From positions 1 through 64,000 of the forward strand of contig JAADFL010000018.1 of the NCBI GenBank assembly GCA_013152945.1: DNA of 64,000 bases, given 5' to 3'. Source of the stretch: Deltaproteobacteria bacterium. Its GTDB lineage: Bacteria; Myxococcota_A; JAADFL01. Under the pieces are notes generated by a model. That model made no database searches and was not told the origin of the DNA. It worked only from the letters and a program-made list of their open reading frames with translations. A program made the position numbers and the translations under genes. Positions 54,987 to 64,000 of the stretch are shown piece by piece; the stretch's first letter is position 1, and every line of letters begins with the position of its first letter.

Positions 54987-56915
54987 ATGAAATCTCCAAC
55001 TCTATCAAGTAATTGGAAAAATACCACGATCCCTTTATTTGTTTTCCTACTTTTTGGAATACTGCTCCCAGGAGCCTCTCTGGCCCAATCAGGTTCTCCC
55101 GGCTTTGCAAAGGAATGGATCCGCAAGACCCCTTTTACCTTGATTGGGTTGAATATCTTGGCAAGTTCACTGGATGTCGATGAATACGTCGGGGCTGGTT
55201 TCCACGCTCTCCTGGCATGGGAGGAAACCGACAAGCAGGCAGCGATTTCAAGCAAGGGCGGAGTCCCCTGGCATGCGCACCTGCGCCCGGCAGACCAGGG
55301 GCCGACCGACTTCATCAAGAATCTTGCAATGGCAACCGCAGCTCATCCCGGAGGTCTCGGATGGCTCCTTCACGACGAGCCCAGCAGGCTCCAGATGCCG
55401 GGCATTGGACAGGTGGCGCAATGGCTTCGGGGTAAATATCCCAATATGCTGGTGTACTCCAATGCATTTCCGTCCTATGCCAGCTCGTCCCAGCTCTATG
55501 GTGACGGATCAAATCCGGGTTACTCGTGGTCACAGTACCTGGATGACTTTATAGCAATCATAAAGCCCGACCTGCTCATGTATGACCACTATCCATTCAA
55601 GTCGGACGGTACTACCGGCGATTCTTATTACAGCGACATGATGACCGTGCGAGACAAGGCCCTTGCAGCAGGTATACCCTATTGGACCTTTATTCAATCC
55701 TGGTCCGATCAGAACAGCAGGTCCCCCAGTGAATCAGACTTGAGGATGCAGGTCTTCTCGATGCTTGCGGCAGGATATACAGGTTTGGCCTATTTCACGT
55801 ACGACCACTTTCAAAACGGCGGACTGCTGGATGAATCCGGTAATCCTACCCAGTTGTACCACATAGTTGCAGATGTCAACCAAGAGGCTTCACACATAGG
55901 ACAAATCACAAAGTTCCTGGAGAGCACGGATGTAAGGTTCATCCCCGGTAAACACAAGTTCTTCAACATGATAATCAACAACAAAGTTCCCTCAGGGTTA
56001 CAGGTATGGAGCAAAGATGCCGGAGGAGATAACAATATCACATCGGCTTCCGTCGATTTCTCCAACGATGCCTCTTATGGAAAGGAAAGGAACGGCCTTA
56101 TCGGCTTTTTCAAGGATGACCAGGGCCGAAACTTCTTCATGCTGGTAAATTTGACTCATGGTGCAAATATCTCTTCAGAACAAGGCAGCCTGGATTTCGT
56201 TCTAGAGTTCGACCAATCCGTCGACCACCTTAGAATGCTTGACAGGCTAAATGATAAAACGCAACGCATAGCGTTGAATCAACATACCCTTAAGATCACA
56301 TTAAAGGGAGGCTGTGCCAATCTTTACAAGTACGATGATGGCGGCTTTCCGCCAAACAGTGATGCTGATACCGATATAGACACTGATACTGACACCGACA
56401 CTGATATCGATACTGATACGGATACTGACGCGGATACTGACACTGATATCGACACCGATACTGATACTGATACTGATACTGACGCGGATACTGACACTGA
56501 TATCGACACTGATATCGACACTGATACTGACATGGATACTGATACTGATACTGATACCGACACTGATACTGACATGGATACTGATACTGATACTGATACT
56601 GATACCGACACTGATACTGACATGGATACTGATACTGATACTGATACCGACACTGATACTGACATGGATACTGATACTGATACCGACACTGATATCGACA
56701 CCGACACTGATATCGACACCGACACTGATATCGACACCGATACTGATACTGATACTGACGCGGATACGGATACTGATACTGGCAAAGAGCAATTTTCAAA
56801 TGGTGGCGGCTGTGACTGTAGTATAAGCATTGCCGACACCAGGCAGCCTGATTCGTTTAATATAGGGTTTTTGCCTCTGTTCCTTGCAATTTTGCTGATT
56901 GCGAGGAAAAGATAG
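54987..56915 (+). CDS. Exported TIM-barrel-like protein, Asp-Thr stalk, MYXO-CTERM-like tail
   Basis: 642 residues. A signal peptide is cut after LPGASLAQ. The main part (about 40-440) resembles glycoside hydrolase-like TIM barrels: LGWLLHDEP with a candidate acid Glu, MYDHYPF, YWTFIQSW, GLAYFTYDHF. A 140-residue Asp-Thr stalk follows (about 459-598). The C-terminus has NGGGCDCS, then a hydrophobic helix (FNIGFLPLFLAILLI) and ARKR, the layout of MYXO-CTERM sorting signals. So the protein should be processed and displayed at the cell surface. Met 54987 was chosen because of CAGGAGG. The substrate is not known. Confidence 0.85.
   Translation: MKSPTLSSNWKNTTIPLFVFLLFGILLPGASLAQSGSPGFAKEWIRKTPFTLIGLNILASSLDVDEYVGAGFHALLAWEETDKQAAISSKGGVPWHAHLRPADQGPTDFIKNLAMATAAHPGGLGWLLHDEPSRLQMPGIGQVAQWLRGKYPNMLVYSNAFPSYASSSQLYGDGSNPGYSWSQYLDDFIAIIKPDLLMYDHYPFKSDGTTGDSYYSDMMTVRDKALAAGIPYWTFIQSWSDQNSRSPSESDLRMQVFSMLAAGYTGLAYFTYDHFQNGGLLDESGNPTQLYHIVADVNQEASHIGQITKFLESTDVRFIPGKHKFFNMIINNKVPSGLQVWSKDAGGDNNITSASVDFSNDASYGKERNGLIGFFKDDQGRNFFMLVNLTHGANISSEQGSLDFVLEFDQSVDHLRMLDRLNDKTQRIALNQHTLKITLKGGCANLYKYDDGGFPPNSDADTDIDTDTDTDTDIDTDTDTDADTDTDIDTDTDTDTDTDADTDTDIDTDIDTDTDMDTDTDTDTDTDTDMDTDTDTDTDTDTDTDMDTDTDTDTDTDTDMDTDTDTDTDIDTDTDIDTDTDIDTDTDTDTDADTDTDTGKEQFSNGGGCDCSISIADTRQPDSFNIGFLPLFLAILLIARKR
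56361..56780 (+). repeat. Asp-Thr hexanucleotide repeat tract 2
   Basis: 420 bases, 140 codons, mostly GAY-ACN, with Ile, Ala and Met replacements at regular places. Larger units recur, for example GACATGGATACTGATACT. It encodes the stalk of the TIM-barrel protein and is the longest of the three tracts. Confidence 0.95.
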
Positions 56916-56958
56916 GCACAGGACTGAAATCCTGAAAATTTTTTGGCAAGGCGTGATC

Positions 56959-58011
56959 ATGTCTTTTTCATCAAGAAAAGACCGGAACAAACCAAGAATA
57001 CTTGGAGTCGTGCTTTTGTCATGTTTACCCATGTTTATTCTTATTCATTCAGGATGCGGGTCCAACAAAAGTGAAAGCAAGGGTTCTGACACTGATGTCG
57101 ATCTGGACCTGGACATGGATATCGATACTGACGTGGATTTGGATTTAGACCTCGATATTGATACGGACACGGATACTGACACTGACACTGACACCGACAC
57201 TGACATTGATACTGACACTGACACCGACACGGACATTGATACTGATACTGATACTGACACCGACACTGACACTGACATTGATACTGATACTGACACCGAC
57301 ACGGACACGGATACTGACACGGATACTGACACGGATACGGATACCGGGAATGTACAACCGCCTCTTGGCGGCTCCTCCATGGGTGCCATAGGACCTGATT
57401 CGCCGGGAATACACCGCTTAACGGCACAAGGTATCAGCTTCAACGCAATAGTCCCCAACAATTACACCAGGACCAGGCCCACGGCTCTCTTGGTCGTTTT
57501 CTCCGGCACAGAAGGAGCATCGACAATGACCAACAACCTGTTGGGTGCTGGTCCTTATGTAGGACTTGGGGATGTCCTGGCAGCAGTGATAGACGGAAAG
57601 ACCTATTACGGCCGTGGAGATGCAGGAGCTGCAGCCCTCGATGACATGAGAAAACGTTATAATGTGGACAATGACAGGACGTACCTGCTCTCGGAATCTG
57701 CAGGAACCACTGCAGGACTGTCTCTGGGTTTCGATTTGAGGCAGTCTTTTTTCGCAGCCTTTTGGGCCAACGATGTCAATGCCCGGGCAACGCCAAAGAA
57801 AACATCAGCCCAACTGGGCTTCAGGCCTTGGGGTAACGCAGGTCCGGGGGGCGATCTTGCGGATGCGAATGCAATTGTTCAGGCTATGAAAAACAAAGGA
57901 TACAGGTTAGCCGCTGATGCGCCTTACAGCGGGTCCGGCTCAAATCAACATGGTTCATCAGACCAGTTTTTTGCTGCCTTAAAATTCTTTGTAGGAAAGT
58001 CAAGGCAATGA
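56959..58011 (+). CDS. Asp-Thr-stalked alpha/beta-hydrolase-like lipoprotein
   Basis: 350 residues. The signal ends in IHSGC, so lipid anchoring is likely. An acidic stalk of about 86 residues begins with Asp-Leu and Asp-Val pairs and changes to Asp-Thr. The C-terminal domain (about 145-350) looks like an alpha/beta-hydrolase: TALLVVFSGTEG, a nucleophile elbow LSESAGTTAG with Ser, and a late His in NQHGSSDQFF. A carboxyl-ester or polyhydroxyalkanoate/feruloyl-type esterase is possible, but the substrate cannot be named. It starts 43 bases behind the TIM-barrel gene and overlaps rmuC by 4 bases. Confidence 0.82.
   Translation: MSFSSRKDRNKPRILGVVLLSCLPMFILIHSGCGSNKSESKGSDTDVDLDLDMDIDTDVDLDLDLDIDTDTDTDTDTDTDTDIDTDTDTDTDIDTDTDTDTDTDTDIDTDTDTDTDTDTDTDTDTDTDTGNVQPPLGGSSMGAIGPDSPGIHRLTAQGISFNAIVPNNYTRTRPTALLVVFSGTEGASTMTNNLLGAGPYVGLGDVLAAVIDGKTYYGRGDAGAAALDDMRKRYNVDNDRTYLLSESAGTTAGLSLGFDLRQSFFAAFWANDVNARATPKKTSAQLGFRPWGNAGPGGDLADANAIVQAMKNKGYRLAADAPYSGSGSNQHGSSDQFFAALKFFVGKSRQ
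57088..57345 (+). repeat. Asp-rich hexanucleotide repeat tract 3
   Basis: 258 bases, 86 codons. The first third has Asp alternating with Val, Leu, Met and Ile, and the rest with Thr. The gradient suggests that the tract has an older, drifted part and a younger part. Confidence 0.9.
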
Positions 58012-59339
58012 CCGGCATGGATTTTTACATCATACCGGGACTTGCGATCACCACAACAATTCTTGCATTTATCCTGTTACGTCTTTATCGGCACGGGGAC
58101 TCCGGCATCGCAAACAAACTTGCAGCTCTTGAAAAGGGACAGGAGCGGACAGAGACGATATTGCGGGGAGAGCTTTCTGCCTTGAGGTCTGAATCTGCCC
58201 GGTCTGCCAGGGAACAGAGACAAGAACTTGCATCTTCAATGAAAAGCACCACTGAATTGTTGCAGGGCTCGCTTGAGCAGATAACAACCTTGCACAGGCA
58301 AAAATTAGAAGAGCTTTCTTCTACACTGGGGAATCTGACCAGGTCGAACGATTTGAAAATGGACGGTCTTCGTCAAGCATTGGACCAAAAGCTGTCCGAT
58401 ATCAGACGGCACACAGAGCAGTCCCTGGACAGGATCAGGGAGAAGGTTGACAAGGAACTCCATGACACGCTGGAGAAACGCCTTGGCGAAAGCTTCAAGC
58501 TGGTATCGGAAAGGCTTGAAAAGGTCCAGTACGGTATCGGGGAGATGCAGGAATTGGCAAAAGGTGTTGGCGATCTGAAAAAGGTCCTGACCAATGTAAA
58601 GACAAGGGGGACATGGGGCGAGATACAACTCGGTAACCTGCTGGAACAGATACTTGCGCCGAGCCAATATGAGACAAATGTAGCGGTAAATCCCGGAACC
58701 GGCCAAAGAGTGGAGTTTGCCATAAAGTTGCCGGGTAAGAGTTCGGATAACAAGCCGGTATATTTGCCCTTGGATTCCAAGTTCCCTGTTGCAGACTACC
58801 AGAGGCTGGTGGATGCAGGAGAAGAGGCTGACCCGGAGAAGTCAAAAGAGGCGGCAACCGGCCTGATCAGAGCCATAAAAGAGAATGCAAAGAGCATCAA
58901 CGGGAAATACATACATCCTCCGTACACCACGGACTTCGGAGTTATGTACCTGCCTGTGGAAGGGCTTTTTGCGGAAGTAGTCAAATTCCCGGGCCTGTTG
59001 GAGGAAATCCAGGTTAATTACAGGGTTACGATTGCCGGGCCTACTACATTGGCAGCATTCCTGAACAGCCTGCAAATGGGCTTTCGCACACTCGCCATCC
59101 AGGAAAGGGCACAGGAAGTATGGGAAGTGCTCAAGACAGTCAAGGCATCCCTGTCCAAGCTGGAGGAAGACATGGACAGAGCTGTCAATTACCTGGAAAA
59201 GGCTGAAAAGAGCATGAATTCCGCCATCAACAGGAGAAAACGATTGGGCAGGAATCTTGAAAAAGTTGAATCCCTGCCGGACCGGGATTCGACTCACCTC
59301 TTGAAAAACGTACATACAAAGGAAGATGATTCCCAATAA
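58008..59339 (+). CDS. rmuC: DNA recombination protein RmuC
   Basis: 443 residues. An N-terminal membrane anchor (about 4-24) leads to a long coiled coil (about 30-190) and the RmuC nuclease-like domain (about 195-390), with [47 protein letters not shown] and [19 protein letters not shown]-like segments. RmuC limits DNA rearrangements by inverted repeats. It overlaps the hydrolase gene by 4 bases and lies 29 bases ahead of uvrB, so DNA repair genes cluster here. The length is close to the E. coli protein. Confidence 0.94.
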   Translation: MTGMDFYIIPGLAITTTILAFILLRLYRHGDSGIANKLAALEKGQERTETILRGELSALRSESARSAREQRQELASSMKSTTELLQGSLEQITTLHRQKLEELSSTLGNLTRSNDLKMDGLRQALDQKLSDIRRHTEQSLDRIREKVDKELHDTLEKRLGESFKLVSERLEKVQYGIGEMQELAKGVGDLKKVLTNVKTRGTWGEIQLGNLLEQILAPSQYETNVAVNPGTGQRVEFAIKLPGKSSDNKPVYLPLDSKFPVADYQRLVDAGEEADPEKSKEAATGLIRAIKENAKSINGKYIHPPYTTDFGVMYLPVEGLFAEVVKFPGLLEEIQVNYRVTIAGPTTLAAFLNSLQMGFRTLAIQERAQEVWEVLKTVKASLSKLEEDMDRAVNYLEKAEKSMNSAINRRKRLGRNLEKVESLPDRDSTHLLKNVHTKEDDSQ

Positions 59340-59368
59340 TAGCAGCGGAAAAGCGCAGGAAAAAAATA

Positions 59369-61399
59369 ATGGGCTTCGATCTCAAGAGTGAATTCAAGCC
59401 TACAGGCGACCAGCCGAGGGCCATTAAAGAGCTCTTGGAACGCATAGAAAAAAAAGAACGCTTCCACGTTCTCCTTGGTGTTACAGGCTCGGGCAAAACA
59501 TTCACCATGGCAAACGTTATTGCAAGGGCAAACAGGCCCAGCCTGATTATGGCGCCGAACAAGACACTGGCAGGTCAGCTCTTCGAAGAATTCAAGGAGT
59601 TGTTTCCGGGCAATGCTGTCGAATACTTTGTATCTTATTACGATTATTACCAGCCGGAAGCGTACTTGCCGGTCACCGACACTTACATAGACAAGGATGC
59701 GAGGATAAACGAACGTATTGACAGGCTCCGACACAGCGCCACCAGGTCTCTTTTGACCAGGCGCGATGTCATTATCGTCGCCAGTGTATCCTGCATCTAT
59801 GGAATAGGGTCAGCCGAGGCCTATCATCAAATGGTTCTGACCCTGAAAAAGGGCATCGAAACCGATCGGGGAGAGATCCTGCGCAAGTTGGTTGACATCC
59901 AATATGATCGAAACGACGTAGATTTTCACCGCGGGACATTCAGGGTGAAAGGCAATGTGCTGGATATCTTCCCGGCCCATGAAGAGCAGAAGGCCCTGCG
60001 CCTGGTATTCTTCGGTGATGAAATAGAAACAATAAGTGAAATAGATCCCTTGCAGGGAACAAGGCTGGCTGATTTGGACAAGGCCGTCATTTTCCCCGGG
60101 AGCCACTATGTCACTCCCCCGGGGCAGAGGGAAAAAGCAATAGAATCCATTCGCCGCGAGCTTGAAGAAAGGCTGGCGGAGCTTAGGGCCAAAGGTCTTC
60201 TTTTAGAGGCGCAACGACTCGAGCAAAGAACCAGGTACGACCTGGAAATGCTGGAAACCATTGGCCACTGCAAGGGAATAGAAAACTATTCCAGGCACTT
60301 GAGTGGGAGAACCAAAGGGGAACCGCCGCCCACACTGTTGGACTACTTCCCAAAAGATTTCCTGTTGTTCATAGACGAAAGCCATGTGACCACTCCCCAA
60401 ATCTCGGCAATGTACAAGGGTGACCAATCCCGAAAAAGGGTGCTCGTTCAACACGGTTTCAGGCTTCCGTCCGCTTTGGACAACAGGCCGTTGAAATTCG
60501 AGGAATTCTGGAAACGGGTCGGCCAGGCAGTCTTCGTGTCAGCGACACCCGGTGACTTCGAACTCGGGAAGACCGGTGGAGAAATAATCGAACAAGTAAT
60601 AAGACCTACCGGGCTTGCAGACCCGGAGGTGGAAGTAAGACCTGCGACCTACCAGGTGGACGACCTTGTGAAGGAAATAAGAAACACCACGGACAATGGG
60701 TTCAGGGTGCTCGTGACCACCTTGACCAAACGAACGGCCGAAGACCTGACCGAGCATTTACAGGGACTGGATATCAAGAGCGTGTACCTCCACTCGGATA
60801 TCGGCACACTGGAACGCCAGGAGATCCTCCGTGACTTGCGAATGGGAACATACGATGTGCTTGTAGGTATCAACTTGCTGCGGGAAGGCCTGGACTTGCC
60901 CGAAGTAGCCCTGGTTGCAGTACTGGACGCGGACAAGGAGGGTTTCTTGAGAAGCGAACGCTCCTTGATACAAACCATGGGCAGGGCCGCAAGGAACGTG
61001 GAAGGCCGTGTCATCCTCTACGCGGACAAGAAAACCGTTGCAATCAAGAATGCACTTTCCGAGACCAGGCGGCGACGGGAAAAGCAACTACAGTACAACC
61101 GGGAACACCAAATAGAGCCGAGAAGCATCAGCAAGGAAATCCGTTCCGGCATCGCGGCGATCATTGATTCTGATTACTCTTGCGTGTCTGTAATTAGGGA
61201 CGGCTCCGAGGCCGAATACATTTCAGGTTCGGGCCGGGACAAGAGCATGGTCATTGACGAACTCAAGAGGCTTATGTTCGAGGCTGCTGCCGAGTTGGAG
61301 TTCGAAAGGGCCGCCGAACTCAGGGACGAGATAAGAAAAATCGACTCACAATCTTTTTCAAGCCATGACCAGAGGCACCCTGGTTCAAAAAGGAACTAG
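59369..61399 (+). CDS. uvrB: Excinuclease ABC subunit UvrB
   Basis: 676-residue helicase-like subunit of nucleotide excision repair. Walker [11 protein letters not shown], the beta-hairpin region [12 protein letters not shown], the DEAD-like box [20 protein letters not shown] and the C-terminal UvrC-binding domain ([19 protein letters not shown]) are all present, so it is complete. The last 80 bases overlap, tail to tail, the end of a GT-C-like gene on the other strand. AGGAAAAAAATA precedes the start. Confidence 0.98.
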   Translation: MGFDLKSEFKPTGDQPRAIKELLERIEKKERFHVLLGVTGSGKTFTMANVIARANRPSLIMAPNKTLAGQLFEEFKELFPGNAVEYFVSYYDYYQPEAYLPVTDTYIDKDARINERIDRLRHSATRSLLTRRDVIIVASVSCIYGIGSAEAYHQMVLTLKKGIETDRGEILRKLVDIQYDRNDVDFHRGTFRVKGNVLDIFPAHEEQKALRLVFFGDEIETISEIDPLQGTRLADLDKAVIFPGSHYVTPPGQREKAIESIRRELEERLAELRAKGLLLEAQRLEQRTRYDLEMLETIGHCKGIENYSRHLSGRTKGEPPPTLLDYFPKDFLLFIDESHVTTPQISAMYKGDQSRKRVLVQHGFRLPSALDNRPLKFEEFWKRVGQAVFVSATPGDFELGKTGGEIIEQVIRPTGLADPEVEVRPATYQVDDLVKEIRNTTDNGFRVLVTTLTKRTAEDLTEHLQGLDIKSVYLHSDIGTLERQEILRDLRMGTYDVLVGINLLREGLDLPEVALVAVLDADKEGFLRSERSLIQTMGRAARNVEGRVILYADKKTVAIKNALSETRRRREKQLQYNREHQIEPRSISKEIRSGIAAIIDSDYSCVSVIRDGSEAEYISGSGRDKSMVIDELKRLMFEAAAELEFERAAELRDEIRKIDSQSFSSHDQRHPGSKRN

Positions 61400-63449
61400 G
61401 GCCGCCGGCAACGGCTCTAACGTAGTAAAATCCTATTCTGACTTTGTTTTCAGCAGCACCTATATAGTGTTCGTTGAATCCCGGCCTGGCAGTAATTATT
61501 TCCTGAGCCATGGGTTCCAGTTCATATCTTTTCTCGATAAGATCGCACTGGTAAGCCGGCGTATCATGAATGTCCTTGGCCCCCTTGTAATCAACGCTAC
61601 AAGCTCCGGGGCGCCAATAAACCAGACATTTCTTGCCCGGTTTAGGAAGAGAAGCAGCACGAATCCATTTGTGTTTCAGTCCAAGGAAACATGAAAACCG
61701 TTTGGGCGGCGCCAGGCCCAGGTCCTGCCGCCATTGTACCTCCAGAATTCTGCAGCCCTTGGGCACTTTTTCAATGTTGTCCCTGAAAAATTCGTATTCT
61801 GACCTGAACGTGGGTTGAGGCCGGTGTGCTCCCAGGTTCAGCAATCCTGCCGAAACAAGCCCGGCCAATACCAGGTTGCCGGGGGAAAGCATGCTTGGTG
61901 CCCGGAATCCAACCATGTTGTTCAACTTGCACAGGATTCCGCCGATTATTACTGCGGCCATGATTACGAGTGGAACCTGGTACCTAGCCGTCACCAATCC
62001 CGGACCGGCAAGAGATGCCGTGGGAATAGCAGGAGCAAGGCCAAAAAGCAAAATCAATAATATCGTCCGTTTTTCTTTCCCTGCCTTATTCCCGTGCCCT
62101 CCGGGTAACACAATCCACAAAATCGATCCAATTGCGAGAACAAGTAAAAATGAAAGGGGCGTCCTGTCCGGAAACAAGACGGAACCTTTATGCAGGCCAA
62201 AAAGTCTTGCAAGAGACCATGGCGCAAGCGACCTCCAAAAGGGAAAGTAAGAGCATGCCCTTGATCCTGTCCACCAGACTGACACGAGTGCAGGCGCCAT
62301 GGCAAGGATGGTCCCCGCTATTACCAATGGTTTGCGCTGAAGCCTTTGCCCCTTTTTAGAAGACAAAATGAAAAGCCCCAGAAAAACAACAGACAGAGCC
62401 GCCTCAGGCCTGGTTGCACAAGCCAATGCCGATGAGAGCCATGCAGCGACCAGTAAGACTCCGGACTTATGTTCAATACCCGCCATTGCAGATGCCAGGG
62501 ATGTGGCTAAAAGCAGACCGACAACTATCCAGGGGTCATCCGTTGGTGAGAGCCTTGCGTGTATCGGCCACAAGGCAAGACATGCTGCAGCAGCCAAGCC
62601 GGCGAACCTGCTTTGGAAAAGTTCTTTTCCAATAATATATACCGGGAGTACGGTGACTGTTCCTGCAATTGCTCCGGCAAGAAAGGCTGTCCGATCGCTT
62701 TGGCCCAGAGCGAGAAACCAGGGTAAAATCCATCCGAAATAGCCCGGCCCATAGCCTTGCAGATCGATAGGCGGCCTTGAAAGACATGGTAGGTGGGAAT
62801 AAAAATTGGCAGGCCCGTGTGTTGCCATGAACCACCTAGCAATAAAAGCGGCGGCAATGACAGCAATCAATGCAATGCCGGTCCAGGGCGTAAAGATTGC
62901 CCTGCCTGATCCACGATTCAAAATCAGGCTGATAAAAAAGAGGGCCGACAAGACGGCCATGCCCGCAACCCACAATATGGATGAAAGGCCTGCTGTTGAA
63001 GAGAACCAGGAAGCCCCTCCTCTTATTGCCTGAATGGTTTCCACCTTTTTCCTGAAAAAGCCTCCTTTGTCCCTTTTTCCAATCACAGCGGCAATGTGGA
63101 CTGCAACCAGCATCGCCTCATCTTCGGAAATGTTGTTATAACCGGACAAGATGAAATCAAAAGATTTGCTTAAAGCCACTGCATTTCGGCCCTGTCCGCG
63201 GCCAAGGAGCTCCAAAACGAGCGATGAACCAGCCGGGCCCCTCAGTGTTGCGTGTATCCTGTCGAAAGGAATCTGGATAGAGTCTACTTTCCATTTACTG
63301 TCTTTTGAGTAGAACGGTTCGAACAAAGACTGAATTTCAGCCTCCCGGCCCTGCTCTATTACGAACAGGCCCTTGTCCTTGCAAAGGCCCAGACCGGCCT
63401 GGCCCGCCGCCACTACAAGAAGCAAGAAGAACAGTGATTTGCGTATCAT
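61320..63449 (-). CDS. GT-C-like polytopic membrane glycosyltransferase
   Basis: 709 residues. A signal-like N-terminal helix precedes a soluble region of about 140 residues, then some ten or more membrane helices (from about 155 to 520) and a soluble C-terminal region (about 530-709). The layout and segments such as [16 protein letters not shown] and [12 protein letters not shown] (a candidate acidic active-site loop) resemble PMT/oligosaccharyltransferase-type GT-C enzymes. The stop lies within uvrB, so the last 27 codons overlap it antisense. Its acceptor is unknown; a lipid-linked sugar from the 46575 operon would be a possible donor, which is inference. Confidence 0.78.
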   Translation of the reverse strand: MIRKSLFFLLLVVAAGQAGLGLCKDKGLFVIEQGREAEIQSLFEPFYSKDSKWKVDSIQIPFDRIHATLRGPAGSSLVLELLGRGQGRNAVALSKSFDFILSGYNNISEDEAMLVAVHIAAVIGKRDKGGFFRKKVETIQAIRGGASWFSSTAGLSSILWVAGMAVLSALFFISLILNRGSGRAIFTPWTGIALIAVIAAAFIARWFMATHGPANFYSHLPCLSRPPIDLQGYGPGYFGWILPWFLALGQSDRTAFLAGAIAGTVTVLPVYIIGKELFQSRFAGLAAAACLALWPIHARLSPTDDPWIVVGLLLATSLASAMAGIEHKSGVLLVAAWLSSALACATRPEAALSVVFLGLFILSSKKGQRLQRKPLVIAGTILAMAPALVSVWWTGSRACSYFPFWRSLAPWSLARLFGLHKGSVLFPDRTPLSFLLVLAIGSILWIVLPGGHGNKAGKEKRTILLILLFGLAPAIPTASLAGPGLVTARYQVPLVIMAAVIIGGILCKLNNMVGFRAPSMLSPGNLVLAGLVSAGLLNLGAHRPQPTFRSEYEFFRDNIEKVPKGCRILEVQWRQDLGLAPPKRFSCFLGLKHKWIRAASLPKPGKKCLVYWRPGACSVDYKGAKDIHDTPAYQCDLIEKRYELEPMAQEIITARPGFNEHYIGAAENKVRIGFYYVRAVAGGPSSFLNQGASGHGLKKIVSRFFLSRP

Positions 63450-63614
63450 GGTCCAACAGTCTATTTCATAGCCGCAATATTGTCATCCAACCTAAAAAAG
63501 GTTTTGGTTAATTACAAATATTCCCACCACCCGGCCGAACCGGTGATCCGGTTTACTCCTTGACATACCCAACATCTTGGGAGTAGCTTCCACCATGGTT
63601 GCTTGGGGCCGGGC
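63450..63614. other. Divergent intergenic region at the right edge
   Basis: 165 bases between the GT-C-like gene and the partial gene. It holds a perfect hairpin AACCGG-TGAT-CCGGTT (63538-63553) and a second hairpin CCCAA-CATC-TTGGG (63568-63581) right after TTGACA (63560-63565). They could be operator or leader elements for the right-hand gene. Confidence 0.35.
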
Positions 63615-64000
63615 ATGGGAGAGAATACAGGGAGATTAGTCATTAAAGAGCATCACGAGAACTTGCTCCTGTCGAAATGCAGGACCGGGGCTTGCGTAGG
63701 CTTTGGTTGGATTGCATTATTTCTCTTCTCAATCGCATGGCTGGGGCAACTGCCTGTAATCAACCAAGTCTACCTAGCTTTCAGCCGCCAGGATTACGTA
63801 TGGTGTCCTGTACACCATCGGCTGGAATACCTGGAAAATAATGAGAACGACAACATAGCAGGCAGTATCTCCATCATTCCTCTTGGCTCGATATTCGCGC
63901 CGCCACAATCGAAAGACAAGCATAATCCATGCCCACGGGTCTTCATGGATCAGTCAATGGCGCCGGCTATGAAACCTATGGCCGTGCGAGCACACGTTCC
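63615..64000 (+). CDS. Partial CDS, single-helix membrane protein, unknown
   Basis: Open frame of 128 codons running off the window end. It starts MGENTGRLVIKEHHENLL, has one hydrophobic segment (about 30-47, FGWIALFLFSIAWLGQL) and then a soluble, probably extracytoplasmic, stretch with DYVWCPVHHRLEYLE and MDQSMAPAMKPMAV. The ribosome site is poor, so the start is uncertain. I do not recognise it; the absence of stop codons over 386 bases and plausible membrane topology support it as a real gene. Confidence 0.55.
   Translation, partial: MGENTGRLVIKEHHENLLLSKCRTGACVGFGWIALFLFSIAWLGQLPVINQVYLAFSRQDYVWCPVHHRLEYLENNENDNIAGSISIIPLGSIFAPPQSKDKHNPCPRVFMDQSMAPAMKPMAVRAHV

Noticed and set aside
56296-56839. 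Minus-strand frames rich in Tyr-Gln or Ser-Val over the second stalk
   Set aside because: Antisense shadows of the repeat tract of the TIM-barrel protein.

Overview
The window looks like chromosome of a Gram-negative member of the Myxococcota or former Deltaproteobacteria, of middling GC. The reasons are the many predicted lipoproteins, a FadL-type outer membrane protein, long Asp-Thr linkers between export signal and enzyme domain, a MYXO-CTERM-like tail, very large cysteine-rich lipoproteins, DUF4388/J-domain and PEGA proteins, and an NtrC-type two-component system. The taxonomic call is inference. I found no rRNA, tRNA, CRISPR array, transposase or integrase.

Layout. 1-219 holds a perfect palindrome and a pair of direct repeats, possibly the edge of a mobile element. 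220-6494: an NtrC-type regulator/kinase pair, with a PEGA-domain protein and a Kelch protein transcribed away from it. 6602-18337: secreted and metabolic enzymes (lipoprotein with Trp/Gly repeats, PhoD-like phosphatase on an Asp-Thr stalk, M18 aminopeptidase, GH92 mannosidase, DUF6429 protein, amylomaltase, large lipoprotein). 18430-29540: DsrE2-like protein, deoxynucleoside kinase, FadL-like porin, PDZ lipoprotein, DUF4388/J/TPR protein, zinc-ribbon rhomboid, ThiC, a small unknown protein and a double WYL regulator. 29789-32934: a Lys-rich coiled-coil protein, an Hsp70 and a TPR-like protein in one run. 33175-34440: S-adenosylhomocysteinase.

34672-46013 is the most unusual block. Two giant Cys-rich lipoproteins (1375 and about 1569 residues) share an almost identical 0.9-kb N-terminal segment and an identical 24-nt element at the same distance upstream of each start. 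They are followed by two divergently transcribed LuxR-type regulators. 46575-53397 is an overlapping operon for a nucleotide-activated sugar: epimerase, GT2 glycosyltransferase, C-methyltransferase, glucose-1-phosphate cytidylyltransferase, CDP-glucose 4,6-dehydratase and a polytopic membrane protein. The set predicts a CDP-linked, C-methylated 6-deoxyhexose attached to a surface glycan.

53473-64000 carries an RlmN-like radical SAM protein, a small DUF2892 membrane protein, two exported proteins with Asp-Thr stalks (one ending in a MYXO-CTERM-like tail), RmuC, UvrB, a GT-C-like membrane protein whose end overlaps uvrB tail to tail, and a gene cut by the window end.

The common theme is the cell surface: export, display on stalks or by lipid anchors, glycan synthesis and breakdown, and regulators that may tune these functions. 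Several intergenic dyads look like operators and are listed separately.
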